Below, in pieces: positions 35,186 through 43,556 of a stretch of 64,000 bases of DNA. The translations under genes were made by a program, and so were the position numbers. Source of the stretch: Blautia_A ammoniilytica (GTDB lineage Bacteria > Bacillota > Clostridia > Lachnospirales > Lachnospiraceae); contig NZ_JAOQJL010000009.1 in assembly GCF_025566965.1 (NCBI RefSeq), positions 53,581 through 117,580 of the forward strand, given 5' to 3'. The notes beneath the pieces were generated by a model. That model worked only from the letters and a program-made list of their open reading frames with translations. It searched no databases and was not told where the DNA came from. Positions within the stretch are counted from its first letter, which is position 1. The number at the start of each line of letters is the position of its first letter.

Positions 35186-38100
35186 TTGAAGAAAAAAACA
35201 GAACAGCTATTAAATGGAAAATTTGAATATGAACAGCCCCATCTTCTTTTTTCAAAAGAAAAGATTTCCCTGACCCTGAAAGCAGGAGAAACCAGGCGGG
35301 GAGAAGTATATCTTGGAACCGAAGATAACTGCAGGATCCGGGGATATGTTACATCCTCCTCCAGACGGCTGGTGCCGGGTCTTGATAAGTTTACCGGAAC
35401 AACAGTCTGCCTGCCATATGGTATTGATGCAGTAGGCATGGAACCAGGACAGGATCTGGAAGGCTGGATCTGCTTTACCACCAATATCGGAGAATACAGA
35501 CTTGGTTTTGAGATACATGTAGAAAAAGAAGAATTAAAAACAGCGAAAGGTACAGTGAGTGATCTGGAAGAATTCTGCCAGATTGCAAAAAAAGATTTCA
35601 GAGAAGCCTTTCGTATTTTTACTGATCCTTCTTTTTCCTCTTTGTTAAAGAATGAAGAGGATCAGAAAAAGGCTCTTTTTGCCGGTCTTTCCAGACAGCC
35701 AGTGACTTACCAGCATCTGGAGGAATTCCTGATCGGTATTGGCATGAAAGAGCAGGTGAGCGTTTCTTTGAAGGACCCTGGTGCCAGATACTACGAAGTG
35801 AAGCAGGATATGCAGGAGGCTTTTCATATCCACAGAAGCGGATGGGGACATCTGCGCCTGGAAATAGAAGCATATGGGGATTTCCTGGAGATTCCCAAGA
35901 AGGTTGTTACAGATGAAGACTTTATTGGCAGCTATTATGAAGTGGATTATCTGATCAGCTGTGACAAGCTGGGGGCAGGCAACCAGTTCGGTAAGATTGT
36001 AGTAAAAAGTCCTTATCAGCAGCTTACTTATGAGCTTCTGGTGTCACGAACACCAAAGGTAGAGGTTAATGTGCGGGTAGTGGAGGAGCAGCACAAGCTG
36101 GCTATCCTTAAGGACTACCTGGATTTCAGGTGCAATAAAATGGATGCTTCCACATGGGCGGCAAGCACTCATTATGAGCTGAACCAGCTGCGTGAAAATG
36201 GATGTGATTATCCAGAATATCAGATGTATGAAGCTTTTCTGCTCCATCAGGAAGGAAATGATGAAGGAGCAGTGCAGATTCTTGAAAAATACCAGGACAA
36301 AGCCTTTACAAAGGACGACCTGGAATTTGCAGGATTTTACTTGTATTTGTGTGTGGAAACAGGGATTTACAGAGATCAGGAGCAGGCTCTTAGGAAGCTT
36401 CGCAATTTCCATATGCAGAAAGAGGATAGCTTTACTCTTTTATGGGTATTGCTAAGAAAGGATCCTGAGCTTTGCCAGTCATCGTCCAAGGCGATTTTTA
36501 TGATGGAGGAGCTTTATGAAAAAGGATGTAAAAGTCCGTTCCTGTATTTGGAGGCTTGGGAGCTGGTAAGCAGGAATATTTCCCTTCTGCACAGATTAAA
36601 TGGGTTCTGGGTACAGGTATTTTTGTTTGCTGCAAAAAGGGATCTGCTAACCCAGGAGCTGGCTATGCGTATTGCCTATTTGTCCGGATATGAGAAGAAT
36701 TATAATGAAAGTCTTTATCGTGTGTTGGCAAAAGGGTATGAGTACTTTCCATCTGAGGATACCCTGGAAGCAGTGTGCAAATATATCATAAAAGGGAATC
36801 CCAGGAAACCTGAATATTTTATATGGTACAGCCGGGCTGTACAGCAGGGATTGCGGATTACCAGATTGTATGAGTACTATGTGGAGACCATGGATATGGC
36901 CGGCCAGCAGGAACTGCCCAAGCCTCTGCTTATGTATTTTACTTATAATAATGATACGCTGGGGGATAACAAGAAAGCATTCATTTATTCCAGGGTAATT
37001 GCTGATAAAGAAGCAGATCCGGCAAATTACCAGAGTTATCAGAAGAGTATGGCTGTTTTTGCAAAGAAAAAGTTGTCAGAAGGATGTATGAATGAACATT
37101 ATGCTGCAATCTATCAGGAATTTCTTACAGATCCAAAGACAAAGGAAGAGGCAAACGCTATTGCCGGCAGGATGTTTACTTACCGGCTTTTCTGTGATGA
37201 CAAAAAGATCCGCAGTGTGATCGTAAAGCACAGTCAGATGGCTGAGGAAGAAGTGTACCCATGTGTACAGGGGGTGGCCTATCCAAGAATCTATACAGAG
37301 GATGCGGTGATCCTTTTCCAGGATGAGCAGCAGAGACGGTATGCTTCTACCGTTGGCTATAATTTGAAAAAGATGTTGGACGAAGAAGAGATGATGCCAA
37401 AGGTGCTGGCTTTTGGTGTGGAGGACACAGGTGTGCTGCTTCACTATTGCATGGAGCATCCTATTTCCAGGGATGATCTGGAACTTTTCCAGAAGCTGGC
37501 CGGACTTCCTGGAGTGAGCAGTGATTATAGGGGAGGAATCCGCAAAGAGATCCTGGATTATTATGCTGGTCATATCCATGGGGAAGACCTGGACGGATAC
37601 CTGAAAAGGTTGGATTGCAGGGAATATGCACTGGTAGACAGGGAAACTTTGTTGTCTGTATTGATTTCCAGAGGGCTTTTTCCGCAGGCAGCAGCCATTG
37701 TGGAAGAGTTTGGCTTTGAAGGACTGGATATGAAGAGCCTTCTGAAGCTGGTAAGCAGGATGATCATCCGCTGTGAAATGGCAGAGGACGAAGAATTGCT
37801 GGCACTGGCATCTGAAGTATACAGAAGCGGGATTTATGATGAAGTAATCCTTCAGTATCTGATGAAGTATAGGTTTGGGCCAATGGACGAGATGTTTTCT
37901 ATCTGGAAAAGTGCCAAAGGCTTTGAAATGGATACTTATGATATGGAAGAAAAGCTGCTGGGGCTTCTGATCTTTACCTCTGACTATCGAAAAGAGGGAG
38001 AGAGTATTCTGGCAGATTATATCAAGCATAAAGGAAAAGAAAGACTGATCGGTGCTTATCTGACACAGGTGGCATATGGGATTTTTGTTAAAGAGTTTTC

Positions 38101-38725
38101 CATGAGCAGTCTTGTGAAAAAATCCCTGAAAAAGGCATATCTGGAAAAGTGGCCGGTAGATTTGATCTGCCATCTGGCGCTTTTTAAAGAACTTGTAAGG
38201 GAAAAAGGAAAAAGCGAAGAGATCCTTTCTATGGAGAGAGAGCTTCTGAAGGAATGCATGGACAGAAACATGGAGTTTGCCTTTTTCCATAAATTATCTG
38301 CAGAGCTTCTCAGCCCTTATCAGCTGGATGATAAGACCTATGTAGAGTTCCACGGCAGTCCAAAGTGGAAGGTTACACTGTTTTATGCATTGGATACTGG
38401 CCTTGGAGCAGAACCGGAATACAAAAATGAACCACTTTATGATATATACGAAGGGATCCGCACAAAGTCATTTACACTTTTCTATGGAGAAACCCTGCAT
38501 TATTATTTCCAGTCAGAATATAAAGGGAAAATAAAAAAGACTGCAGAACGTACTATGACCATGAGCCGGGTGGAAGGCGCACCAGGCAGCAAATATCAGA
38601 TGATCAACCAGATCCTGTCAGCCAGAAGGCTGGACAAGGATGCAGAAGTAGCTGCAAAGCTGAAACAGTATCTGCGGCAGGAACAGTATGTGAATGAGAT
38701 GTTTGTGATCAGGAAAGAGGACTAA
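35186..38725 (+). CDS. Large helical-repeat protein of unknown function (DUF5717-like)
   Basis: An 1179-residue protein; I recall this kind as DUF5717, found in Lachnospiraceae, but this is from memory. The first 110 residues are beta-rich and read like an Ig or carbohydrate-binding-type sandwich (ISLTLKAGETRRGEVYLG, then GWICFTTNIGEYRLGFEIHV). A second beta region lies near 200-290. The remainder (about 300-1150) is alpha-helical with tandem helix pairs, like TPR or Sel1-type solenoids. No signal peptide, membrane helix or catalytic motif is visible, so it is probably cytoplasmic. TTG start after AAGGTGAAGG. The next gene begins 3 nt after the stop, so the three genes form an operon. Confidence 0.7.
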   Translation: MKKKTEQLLNGKFEYEQPHLLFSKEKISLTLKAGETRRGEVYLGTEDNCRIRGYVTSSSRRLVPGLDKFTGTTVCLPYGIDAVGMEPGQDLEGWICFTTNIGEYRLGFEIHVEKEELKTAKGTVSDLEEFCQIAKKDFREAFRIFTDPSFSSLLKNEEDQKKALFAGLSRQPVTYQHLEEFLIGIGMKEQVSVSLKDPGARYYEVKQDMQEAFHIHRSGWGHLRLEIEAYGDFLEIPKKVVTDEDFIGSYYEVDYLISCDKLGAGNQFGKIVVKSPYQQLTYELLVSRTPKVEVNVRVVEEQHKLAILKDYLDFRCNKMDASTWAASTHYELNQLRENGCDYPEYQMYEAFLLHQEGNDEGAVQILEKYQDKAFTKDDLEFAGFYLYLCVETGIYRDQEQALRKLRNFHMQKEDSFTLLWVLLRKDPELCQSSSKAIFMMEELYEKGCKSPFLYLEAWELVSRNISLLHRLNGFWVQVFLFAAKRDLLTQELAMRIAYLSGYEKNYNESLYRVLAKGYEYFPSEDTLEAVCKYIIKGNPRKPEYFIWYSRAVQQGLRITRLYEYYVETMDMAGQQELPKPLLMYFTYNNDTLGDNKKAFIYSRVIADKEADPANYQSYQKSMAVFAKKKLSEGCMNEHYAAIYQEFLTDPKTKEEANAIAGRMFTYRLFCDDKKIRSVIVKHSQMAEEEVYPCVQGVAYPRIYTEDAVILFQDEQQRRYASTVGYNLKKMLDEEEMMPKVLAFGVEDTGVLLHYCMEHPISRDDLELFQKLAGLPGVSSDYRGGIRKEILDYYAGHIHGEDLDGYLKRLDCREYALVDRETLLSVLISRGLFPQAAAIVEEFGFEGLDMKSLLKLVSRMIIRCEMAEDEELLALASEVYRSGIYDEVILQYLMKYRFGPMDEMFSIWKSAKGFEMDTYDMEEKLLGLLIFTSDYRKEGESILADYIKHKGKERLIGAYLTQVAYGIFVKEFSMSSLVKKSLKKAYLEKWPVDLICHLALFKELVREKGKSEEILSMERELLKECMDRNMEFAFFHKLSAELLSPYQLDDKTYVEFHGSPKWKVTLFYALDTGLGAEPEYKNEPLYDIYEGIRTKSFTLFYGETLHYYFQSEYKGKIKKTAERTMTMSRVEGAPGSKYQMINQILSARRLDKDAEVAAKLKQYLRQEQYVNEMFVIRKED

Positions 38726-38728
38726 GGG

Positions 38729-40009
38729 ATGAATGAGATTCGGGACTTGATTATTGGTATTGACTTTGGCAAGGAATACTCCCAGATCTGTTATTATGAC
38801 AGAAAGGGTGATGAGCCCAGGTCTGTTTCCATGAAGGTGGGCAGCGAACAGTTTGAAGCTCCTACCCTTCTCTGTCACAGAGGAGAGCATAAGGATTATT
38901 GTGTAGGTCTGGAGGCTGAATATTTTGCAAGAGACCGTGGGGGCATACTGATCGACAGTCTGTATGATCTTTGCAGAAAAGAGGAAGCAGTGCAGGTGGG
39001 CACAGAAACAAAGCAGCCTTGGGAGTTGCTGGCAGTATTCTTAAAAGGAATGCTGAAATTTTTAGGTGTAATGGATGTGGTGAAAAATACCAAATGCCTG
39101 GTGATCACTGCGCAGGAGCTGGATCAGGTGCAAGTGTCTAATTTTCAGAGAGCTTGCCAGGCGCTGGGCTTTTTGGAGGATAAGTATCTGCTTCTTGATT
39201 ACGGAGAAAGCTTTTTCTACTATATTATGACCCAAAAAAGAGAAACCTGGAACCGAAGCGTAGGTTGGTATGATTTTAACGGGGACAGGGTGCAGTTCCG
39301 TAAGCTGGTGATGCAGGGCGGAGGTCCTGTACTGGTGCAGCTGGAAGATCTGGGAGAGTGCAGCCTTACAGGGCTTTTGACCGAGGAGGCGGAAGCTTCC
39401 AGAGAAAAAGCAGCCTTGCACCGTGATTCGGATTTTCTGGCTTTCATTCAGAAAACTCTGGGAACAGATCTATATTCCAGCATCCAGATCACCGGCAAGG
39501 GGTTTGATCCAAAGTGGGCTAAGCAATCTGTAAGACTATTGTGCCAGCAGAGAAGAAAAGTGTATTTTGGAAACAATCTTTTTGCAAAGGGAGCCTGCGG
39601 AGCAGGTAAGGAAAAAACAGAGGACAGGAATCTGAAAGGCTACCGCTACCTCAGTCCTTCTTTGGTGCTTACAGATGTAGGTATGGAAATGCGGGTGATG
39701 GGATCACCTACCTACTATCCGTTGATCCATGCAGGAGTGAACTGGTATGAATGTAAAGCCGGCTGCGAATTGATCCTGGATGATACAAAGGAGCTGGTGT
39801 TTGTGGTGAGTACCATGGGACAGGAAGGTAAGAAACGTATTTCCATGGGGCTTCCAGGACTGCCTGTGCGTCCAAATAAAACTACCAGGCTTTCCCTGGA
39901 GTTACAGTATATTTCCAAAGATCTGTGCAGGATTACAGTAAAGGATCTTGGCTTTGGAGAAATGTATCCCTCCAGCGGCAAGGTATGGAAAGATTCCGTA
40001 AAGTGGTAA
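38729..40009 (+). CDS. Hsp70/actin-fold protein of unknown function (DUF5716-like)
   Basis: A 426-residue protein whose first 300 residues follow the Hsp70 nucleotide-binding order. Phosphate 1 is IIGIDFGKEYSQICYY (8-23). The connect-1-like segment is LLLDYGESFFYYIM (about 153). Phosphate 2 is WYDFNGDRVQFRKL (about 180). The adenosine-like segment is ITGKGFDPKWA (about 254), and connect 2 is FAKGACGAG (about 285). Phosphate 2 is degenerate (DFNGDR where DnaK has DLGGGT), so ATP hydrolysis may be lost or altered. The C-terminal 120 residues are beta-rich with no Hsp70 substrate domain. It lies between the giant helical protein and a TPR-like protein. I recall the name DUF5716. Function unknown. 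Confidence 0.72.
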   Translation: MNEIRDLIIGIDFGKEYSQICYYDRKGDEPRSVSMKVGSEQFEAPTLLCHRGEHKDYCVGLEAEYFARDRGGILIDSLYDLCRKEEAVQVGTETKQPWELLAVFLKGMLKFLGVMDVVKNTKCLVITAQELDQVQVSNFQRACQALGFLEDKYLLLDYGESFFYYIMTQKRETWNRSVGWYDFNGDRVQFRKLVMQGGGPVLVQLEDLGECSLTGLLTEEAEASREKAALHRDSDFLAFIQKTLGTDLYSSIQITGKGFDPKWAKQSVRLLCQQRRKVYFGNNLFAKGACGAGKEKTEDRNLKGYRYLSPSLVLTDVGMEMRVMGSPTYYPLIHAGVNWYECKAGCELILDDTKELVFVVSTMGQEGKKRISMGLPGLPVRPNKTTRLSLELQYISKDLCRITVKDLGFGEMYPSSGKVWKDSVKW

Positions 40010-40022
40010 GGAGGAACGAGGA

Positions 40023-40805
40023 ATGAGCGGATATATTTTATGTCAGACTAAAAAAGCCAGATCTCCTTATTTTATCCAGAATATCAGCACCAATATCTAT
40101 ACACTGGAAGAATTGTGTTATTATCTTTATCACAATATTTATCTGGTGGATCAGACGATTATCAATGAAGCATTGTGCAGCTGGATCACCCAGGAACTGG
40201 AGCTTCCAAGGCTGGCTGCAAAGCTTCGTCCTAAGCTGGGTAAGTTTGCAAGCGCAGAGGATATTCTGTATCCTGTTTTCAAGGAGATCAATTATCTTAC
40301 ATATGAAGAGCTTCGCACATTAAATGCAAAGCTTTCCAAGATGGATGCAGAAGCCCCTGTAGTCCGTGAGAAGAAAAAGGGAGATGCATTGGTAGAGAAT
40401 GGGATGCTGGTAAGTGCCATCCATGTATATGAGAAGCTTCTGAAAAAAGAAGGACTGGAGCAGGGACAGGCAGGGCTTACAGCACAGATCTATCACAATC
40501 TGGGATGTGCCTGCAGCTATCTTTTTCAGATGGAAAAGGCAGTGGAATGCTTTTGGCATGCGCATCAGCTGGATGAAACAGAGCAGTCTCTGATCACCTA
40601 TCTTCTTGCTTATAAAAGCATCCGGACACCTATTGAATATGAAAGCCGTCTGACTGCACTGAATGTAAGCGACCAGGTAAAAGAGACTGTGCAGCAGGCT
40701 CTGGAGCGGTTTGCCAAGAAGCCGGAGATACCGGTGTATTCTCAGCATATTGATGAGTGCCTGGTAAAATTTACAAAAGAATATCATAGAAGCACAGGTT
40801 CCTGA
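40023..40805 (+). CDS. Helical TPR-like protein, third gene of the DUF5717-DUF5716 operon
   Basis: A 260-residue protein I do not recognise. The N-terminus (YILCQTKKARSPYFIQNISTNIYTLEELCYYLYHNIYL) is cut here into recognisable halves: ARSPYFIQNISTNIYT and LEELCYYLYHNIYL. A charged linker (REKKKG near 116) leads to a TPR-like stretch (ALVENGMLVSAIHVYEKLL, then IYHNLGCACSYLFQMEKAV and CFWHAHQLDE) and a helical tail. No membrane segment. It follows DUF5716 by 13 nt with GGAGGAACGAGG as ribosome site. Its stop codon lies inside the terminator stem. A scaffold or adaptor role is a guess from the repeats. Confidence 0.68.
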   Translation: MSGYILCQTKKARSPYFIQNISTNIYTLEELCYYLYHNIYLVDQTIINEALCSWITQELELPRLAAKLRPKLGKFASAEDILYPVFKEINYLTYEELRTLNAKLSKMDAEAPVVREKKKGDALVENGMLVSAIHVYEKLLKKEGLEQGQAGLTAQIYHNLGCACSYLFQMEKAVECFWHAHQLDETEQSLITYLLAYKSIRTPIEYESRLTALNVSDQVKETVQQALERFAKKPEIPVYSQHIDECLVKFTKEYHRSTGS

Positions 40806-40830
40806 TTCAATAAGGAACCTGTGTTTCTAT
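40793..40830 (+). terminator. Terminator of the DUF5717-DUF5716 operon
   Basis: A perfect 11-bp stem (40793-40803 with 40813-40823) followed by a short T-rich stretch. The 5' arm contains the last codons of the upstream gene. Confidence 0.72.
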
Positions 40831-40893
40831 GATAACTGTGGATTGTTTCGTACTTGTGTATTTCAACAATTCCGGTATTTACAAAAACTCCTC

Positions 40894-40922
40894 TTGACAG
40901 CTATGGATTCCTATGCTACCAT
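40894..40922 (+). promoter_or_regulatory. Probable promoter of the amino-acid ABC operon
   Basis: TTGACA (40894-40899), 17-nt spacer, TACCAT (40917-40922), leaving a leader of about 130 nt that contains a GTAAC palindrome. The -10 is weak. Confidence 0.5.
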
Positions 40923-40968
40923 ATCAACATGCTTTAATACGGTAGAGTGACTACGTACTAAAGAAATG

Positions 40969-40998
40969 GTAACAATTTATCAGGCAGTGAACAGTTAC
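40969..40998. repeat. GTAAC...GTTAC palindromic repeat, copy 2
   Basis: A 30-nt short form beginning GTAACAATTTA and ending GAACAGTTAC, with CAGGCAG inside. It lies in the leader of the amino-acid ABC operon and is related to 27057-27101 and 50286-50329. Confidence 0.5.
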
Positions 40999-41058
40999 GA
41001 AAAGAATGGTTTTAGAACATGAAGTTTTTTAAAGGAAGACGAAGAGGAGGATCACAAT

Positions 41059-41931
41059 ATGAAGAAAAAGATGATGGCTGCAGTTCTGGCAGCAGTAATG
41101 GCAGTGGGAATGGTATCTGTTGTTCCGGTTTACGCAGATGCAGACAGCAAGACACTGGTGGTAGGCTTTGATGCAGAATATCCGCCTTTTGGATACATGA
41201 ATGATGATGGAGAATATGTAGGCTTTGATCTTGATCTGGCTCAGAAAGTTTGCGACAATCTTGGTTGGGAGCTGGTGAAAACACCGATTATGTGGGACAG
41301 CAAGGATGCAGACCTGAATTCTGGTATTATTGACTGTATCTGGAATGGATTTACCATTAACGGTCGTGAGGATGACTATACATGGTCAGACCCATATCTT
41401 AATAATGAGCAGGTAATGGTTGTGGCAGCAGATTCCGGTATTGAGAAGCTGTCAGACCTGGCTGGTAAGAATGTGGTTGTACAGACTGCATCCGCTGCAC
41501 TGGATGCACTGAACAGTGATGACAACAAAGATCTGACTGCAAGTTTTGCTTCTCTTACTGAGAATGAGAACTACAATACAGCATTTATGAATCTGGATTC
41601 AGGTGCAGCAGATGCCATTGCTGTTGATATCGGGGTTGCCAAATATCAGCTGTCCAAAAGAGAAGAGGGCAAATATGTGATCATGGATGAGCCTATTCAG
41701 AGTGAGCAGTATGGTATCGGCTTTAAGAAGGGCAATGAAGAACTGAGAGATACTGTATGGGCAGAGGTTATGAAGCTGTATGAGGCTGGCGAAGTAGAGA
41801 AGCTTGCCCAGCAGTATGAGGTTGCTGATATGCTGTGCATCGGAGACGATGATGCACAGGAGGCTTCTGAGACAGAAGATGACAGTGAAACAGAAGCTGA
41901 AACAGAAGCAGAAGAAACAGAGGCAGAGTGA
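41059..41931 (+). CDS. Polar amino-acid ABC transporter substrate-binding protein
   Basis: Family 3 solute-binding protein, 290 residues, starting after GAGGAGGATCAC. A signal peptide covers residues 1-26 and ends VVPVYADA. There is no lipobox cysteine, although Gram-positive binding proteins are normally lipoproteins. The mature protein has GFDAEYPPFGYM, FDLDLAQKV and NGFTINGRED, typical of glutamine/cystine/arginine-binding members. The C-terminus is a 25-residue acidic tail of Glu, Thr, Asp and Ala. Permease and ATPase genes follow, so it is a complete importer. The exact amino acid is not readable. Confidence 0.88.
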   Translation: MKKKMMAAVLAAVMAVGMVSVVPVYADADSKTLVVGFDAEYPPFGYMNDDGEYVGFDLDLAQKVCDNLGWELVKTPIMWDSKDADLNSGIIDCIWNGFTINGREDDYTWSDPYLNNEQVMVVAADSGIEKLSDLAGKNVVVQTASAALDALNSDDNKDLTASFASLTENENYNTAFMNLDSGAADAIAVDIGVAKYQLSKREEGKYVIMDEPIQSEQYGIGFKKGNEELRDTVWAEVMKLYEAGEVEKLAQQYEVADMLCIGDDDAQEASETEDDSETEAETEAEETEAE

Positions 41932-41950
41932 TAATTTTGATGACGGCTGT

Positions 41951-41988
41951 CACCTGAAAGAGGTGGGAGTCTTCTCGACTGAGATAAA
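41951..41988 (-). repeat. Fragment of the multi-hairpin repeat, inverted
   Basis: The reverse complement matches the first 38 nt of the element at 44997-45178 at 36 of 38 positions. The rest of the element is not present. It lies in the gap between the binding-protein and permease genes. Confidence 0.75.
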
Positions 41989-42008
41989 ACAGGACGAATG
42001 TATAACAG

Positions 42009-42035
42009 ACAGAGGGTACAGCTTGCACCCTCTGT
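42009..42035 (+). other. Intra-operon hairpin between binding-protein and permease genes
   Basis: A perfect 9-bp stem (42009-42017 with 42027-42035) without a T run, 25 nt before the permease ATG. It may act as an mRNA stabiliser giving more binding protein than permease. Confidence 0.5.
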
Positions 42036-42059
42036 TGTTGTGCTAATGGAGGAAAGTAT

Positions 42060-42710
42060 ATGGATTTAAGTACAATGCTGGAACAGCTGGCAGGCGGAAT
42101 GGTCACTACTGTGGAAATTTTCTTTGTGACTTTGATCTGTTCCCTGCCACTGGGGCTTCTGATATGTTTTGGAAGAATGTCAAAGAATAAAATATTGAAA
42201 GGAATCGTATCTGCTTATATTTCGGTGATGAGAGGAACACCGCTGATGCTGCAGCTGATGGTGGTTTATTTTGGCCCTTACTTTATTTTCGGGATCCGTA
42301 TATCCAGAGGTTACAGTCTAATCGCAGTGTTTATCGGATTTGCTATCAATTATGCTGCTTATTTTGCAGAGATTTACAGAGGCGGGATTGAATCCATGCC
42401 TGCAGGACAGTATGAAGCAGCACAGATTCTTGGGTATAGCAAGTCCCAGACCTTTTTCAGGATCATCCTGCCACAGGTTATTAAAAGAATCCTTCCGTCC
42501 ATCACCAATGAGGTGATCACTTTGGTAAAAGATACGTCCCTTGCATTTGTAGTATCTGTTGCCGAAATGTTTACCATTGCCAAACAGATTGCAAGTGCCC
42601 AGACTACCATGACTCCGTTTCTGGTTGCTGCCATCTTCTATTACATTTTTAACCTTATTGTAGCTGTAGCTATGAACAAGATCGAGAAAATGATGAATTA
42701 CTACAAATAA
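42060..42710 (+). CDS. Amino-acid ABC transporter permease (HisM/GlnP type)
   Basis: Membrane permease of 216 residues, about five helices, of the polar amino-acid family. The N-terminus LAGGMVTTVEIFFVTL and MRGTPLMLQLMVVYFG are typical. The EAA loop (EAAQILGYSKSQTFFRIILPQ) that docks with the ATPase lies near residues 120-140. ATG 42060 follows GGAGGAAAG. It is 14 nt before the ATPase gene. Confidence 0.93.
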   Translation: MDLSTMLEQLAGGMVTTVEIFFVTLICSLPLGLLICFGRMSKNKILKGIVSAYISVMRGTPLMLQLMVVYFGPYFIFGIRISRGYSLIAVFIGFAINYAAYFAEIYRGGIESMPAGQYEAAQILGYSKSQTFFRIILPQVIKRILPSITNEVITLVKDTSLAFVVSVAEMFTIAKQIASAQTTMTPFLVAAIFYYIFNLIVAVAMNKIEKMMNYYK

Positions 42711-42724
42711 GGGGGAAAAGTAAA

Positions 42725-43411
42725 ATGATATTATTTGAAATGAAACATATTAAGAAAAGCTTTGGTGCACTGGATGTGTTAAGAGATATCTCGCTGGAGG
42801 TAGATAAAGGAGAAGTGTTAAGCATCATTGGGCCTTCCGGCTCCGGAAAGTCCACGTTGCTTCGGTGTGCTACAGGGCTTGAGACACCGGATGCCGGCGA
42901 GATCGTAAAAAACGGGGAAGTAGGTCTGGTATTTCAGAACTTTAATCTTTTCCCTCATTTTTCTGTGCTGAAAAATATTATTGATGCACCGATGCGTGTG
43001 CAGAAGCGTAAAAAAGAAGAGGTGCTGGTGCAGGCAAGAGAGCTTCTTAAAAAGATGGGACTGGAAGGAAAGGAAGATGCATATCCTTACCAGCTGTCTG
43101 GCGGTCAGCAGCAAAGGGTTTCCATTGCAAGGGCACTTTGTATGAATCCAGATATTTTGTTTTTTGATGAGCCTACTTCTGCACTGGACCCGGAGCTTAC
43201 CGGTGAGATCCTGAAGGTGATCAAGGCCCTTGCTGCAGAGCATATTACCATGGTGATCGTAACTCATGAGATGACTTTTGCAAGAGATATTTCAGACAGG
43301 ATTATTTTTATGGATGATGGTGTGATCGCTGTAGAAGGTACACCTGAGCAGGTATTTGCTTCCGAACATGCCCGTATGAAGGAATTCCTGGGTAAATTCC
43401 ATCAGGGTTGA
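42725..43411 (+). CDS. Amino-acid ABC transporter ATP-binding protein (GlnQ type)
   Basis: ATPase of the importer, 228 residues. Walker A is GPSGSGKST near residues 36-44, the signature LSGGQQQR is near 122, Walker B FFDEPTSALDPE is near 144, and the switch histidine is in VTHEM near 181. With the two upstream genes it makes a complete single-substrate importer. Confidence 0.95.
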   Translation: MILFEMKHIKKSFGALDVLRDISLEVDKGEVLSIIGPSGSGKSTLLRCATGLETPDAGEIVKNGEVGLVFQNFNLFPHFSVLKNIIDAPMRVQKRKKEEVLVQARELLKKMGLEGKEDAYPYQLSGGQQQRVSIARALCMNPDILFFDEPTSALDPELTGEILKVIKALAAEHITMVIVTHEMTFARDISDRIIFMDDGVIAVEGTPEQVFASEHARMKEFLGKFHQG

Positions 43412-43422
43412 TGCCTTTTTGG

Positions 43423-43451
43423 TTGCTTTTGCATGGGCAATGTTATATAAT
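43423..43451 (+). promoter_or_regulatory. purB promoter
   Basis: TTGCTT (43423-43428), 17-nt spacer, TATAAT (43446-43451), about 105 nt before purB. Confidence 0.75.
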
Positions 43452-43464
43452 TTTAGACGAATAA

Positions 43465-43497
43465 GTATGTTTATCCGTAAAAAGCGGGGAAACATAC
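43465..43497 (+). promoter_or_regulatory. Leader palindrome of purB (shared with purA)
   Basis: GTATGTTT (43465-43472) and AAACATAC (43490-43497) enclose CCG (43475-43477) and CGG (43485-43487). The site lies just downstream of the expected transcription start, so it could be a repressor operator or an RNA hairpin. A second hairpin (43511-43529) follows. The purA leader has the same pattern. Confidence 0.6.
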
Positions 43498-43556
43498 ATT
43501 TTATCATGTGCAGGAACTGTCAGTTCCTGAATATACAAAGAAATAGGAGAACGAAG

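Noticed and set aside
37076..38290. 404-codon open frame antisense to the large DUF5717-like gene
   Set aside because: No ribosome site, composition of a reverse-strand shadow (many His, Phe, Cys), and it lies entirely inside a gene with a promoter and normal codon use.
43452..43556. Purine riboswitch in the purB leader
   Set aside because: The conserved three-way-junction core and loop-loop sequences of the purine aptamer are missing; only simple palindromes are present.
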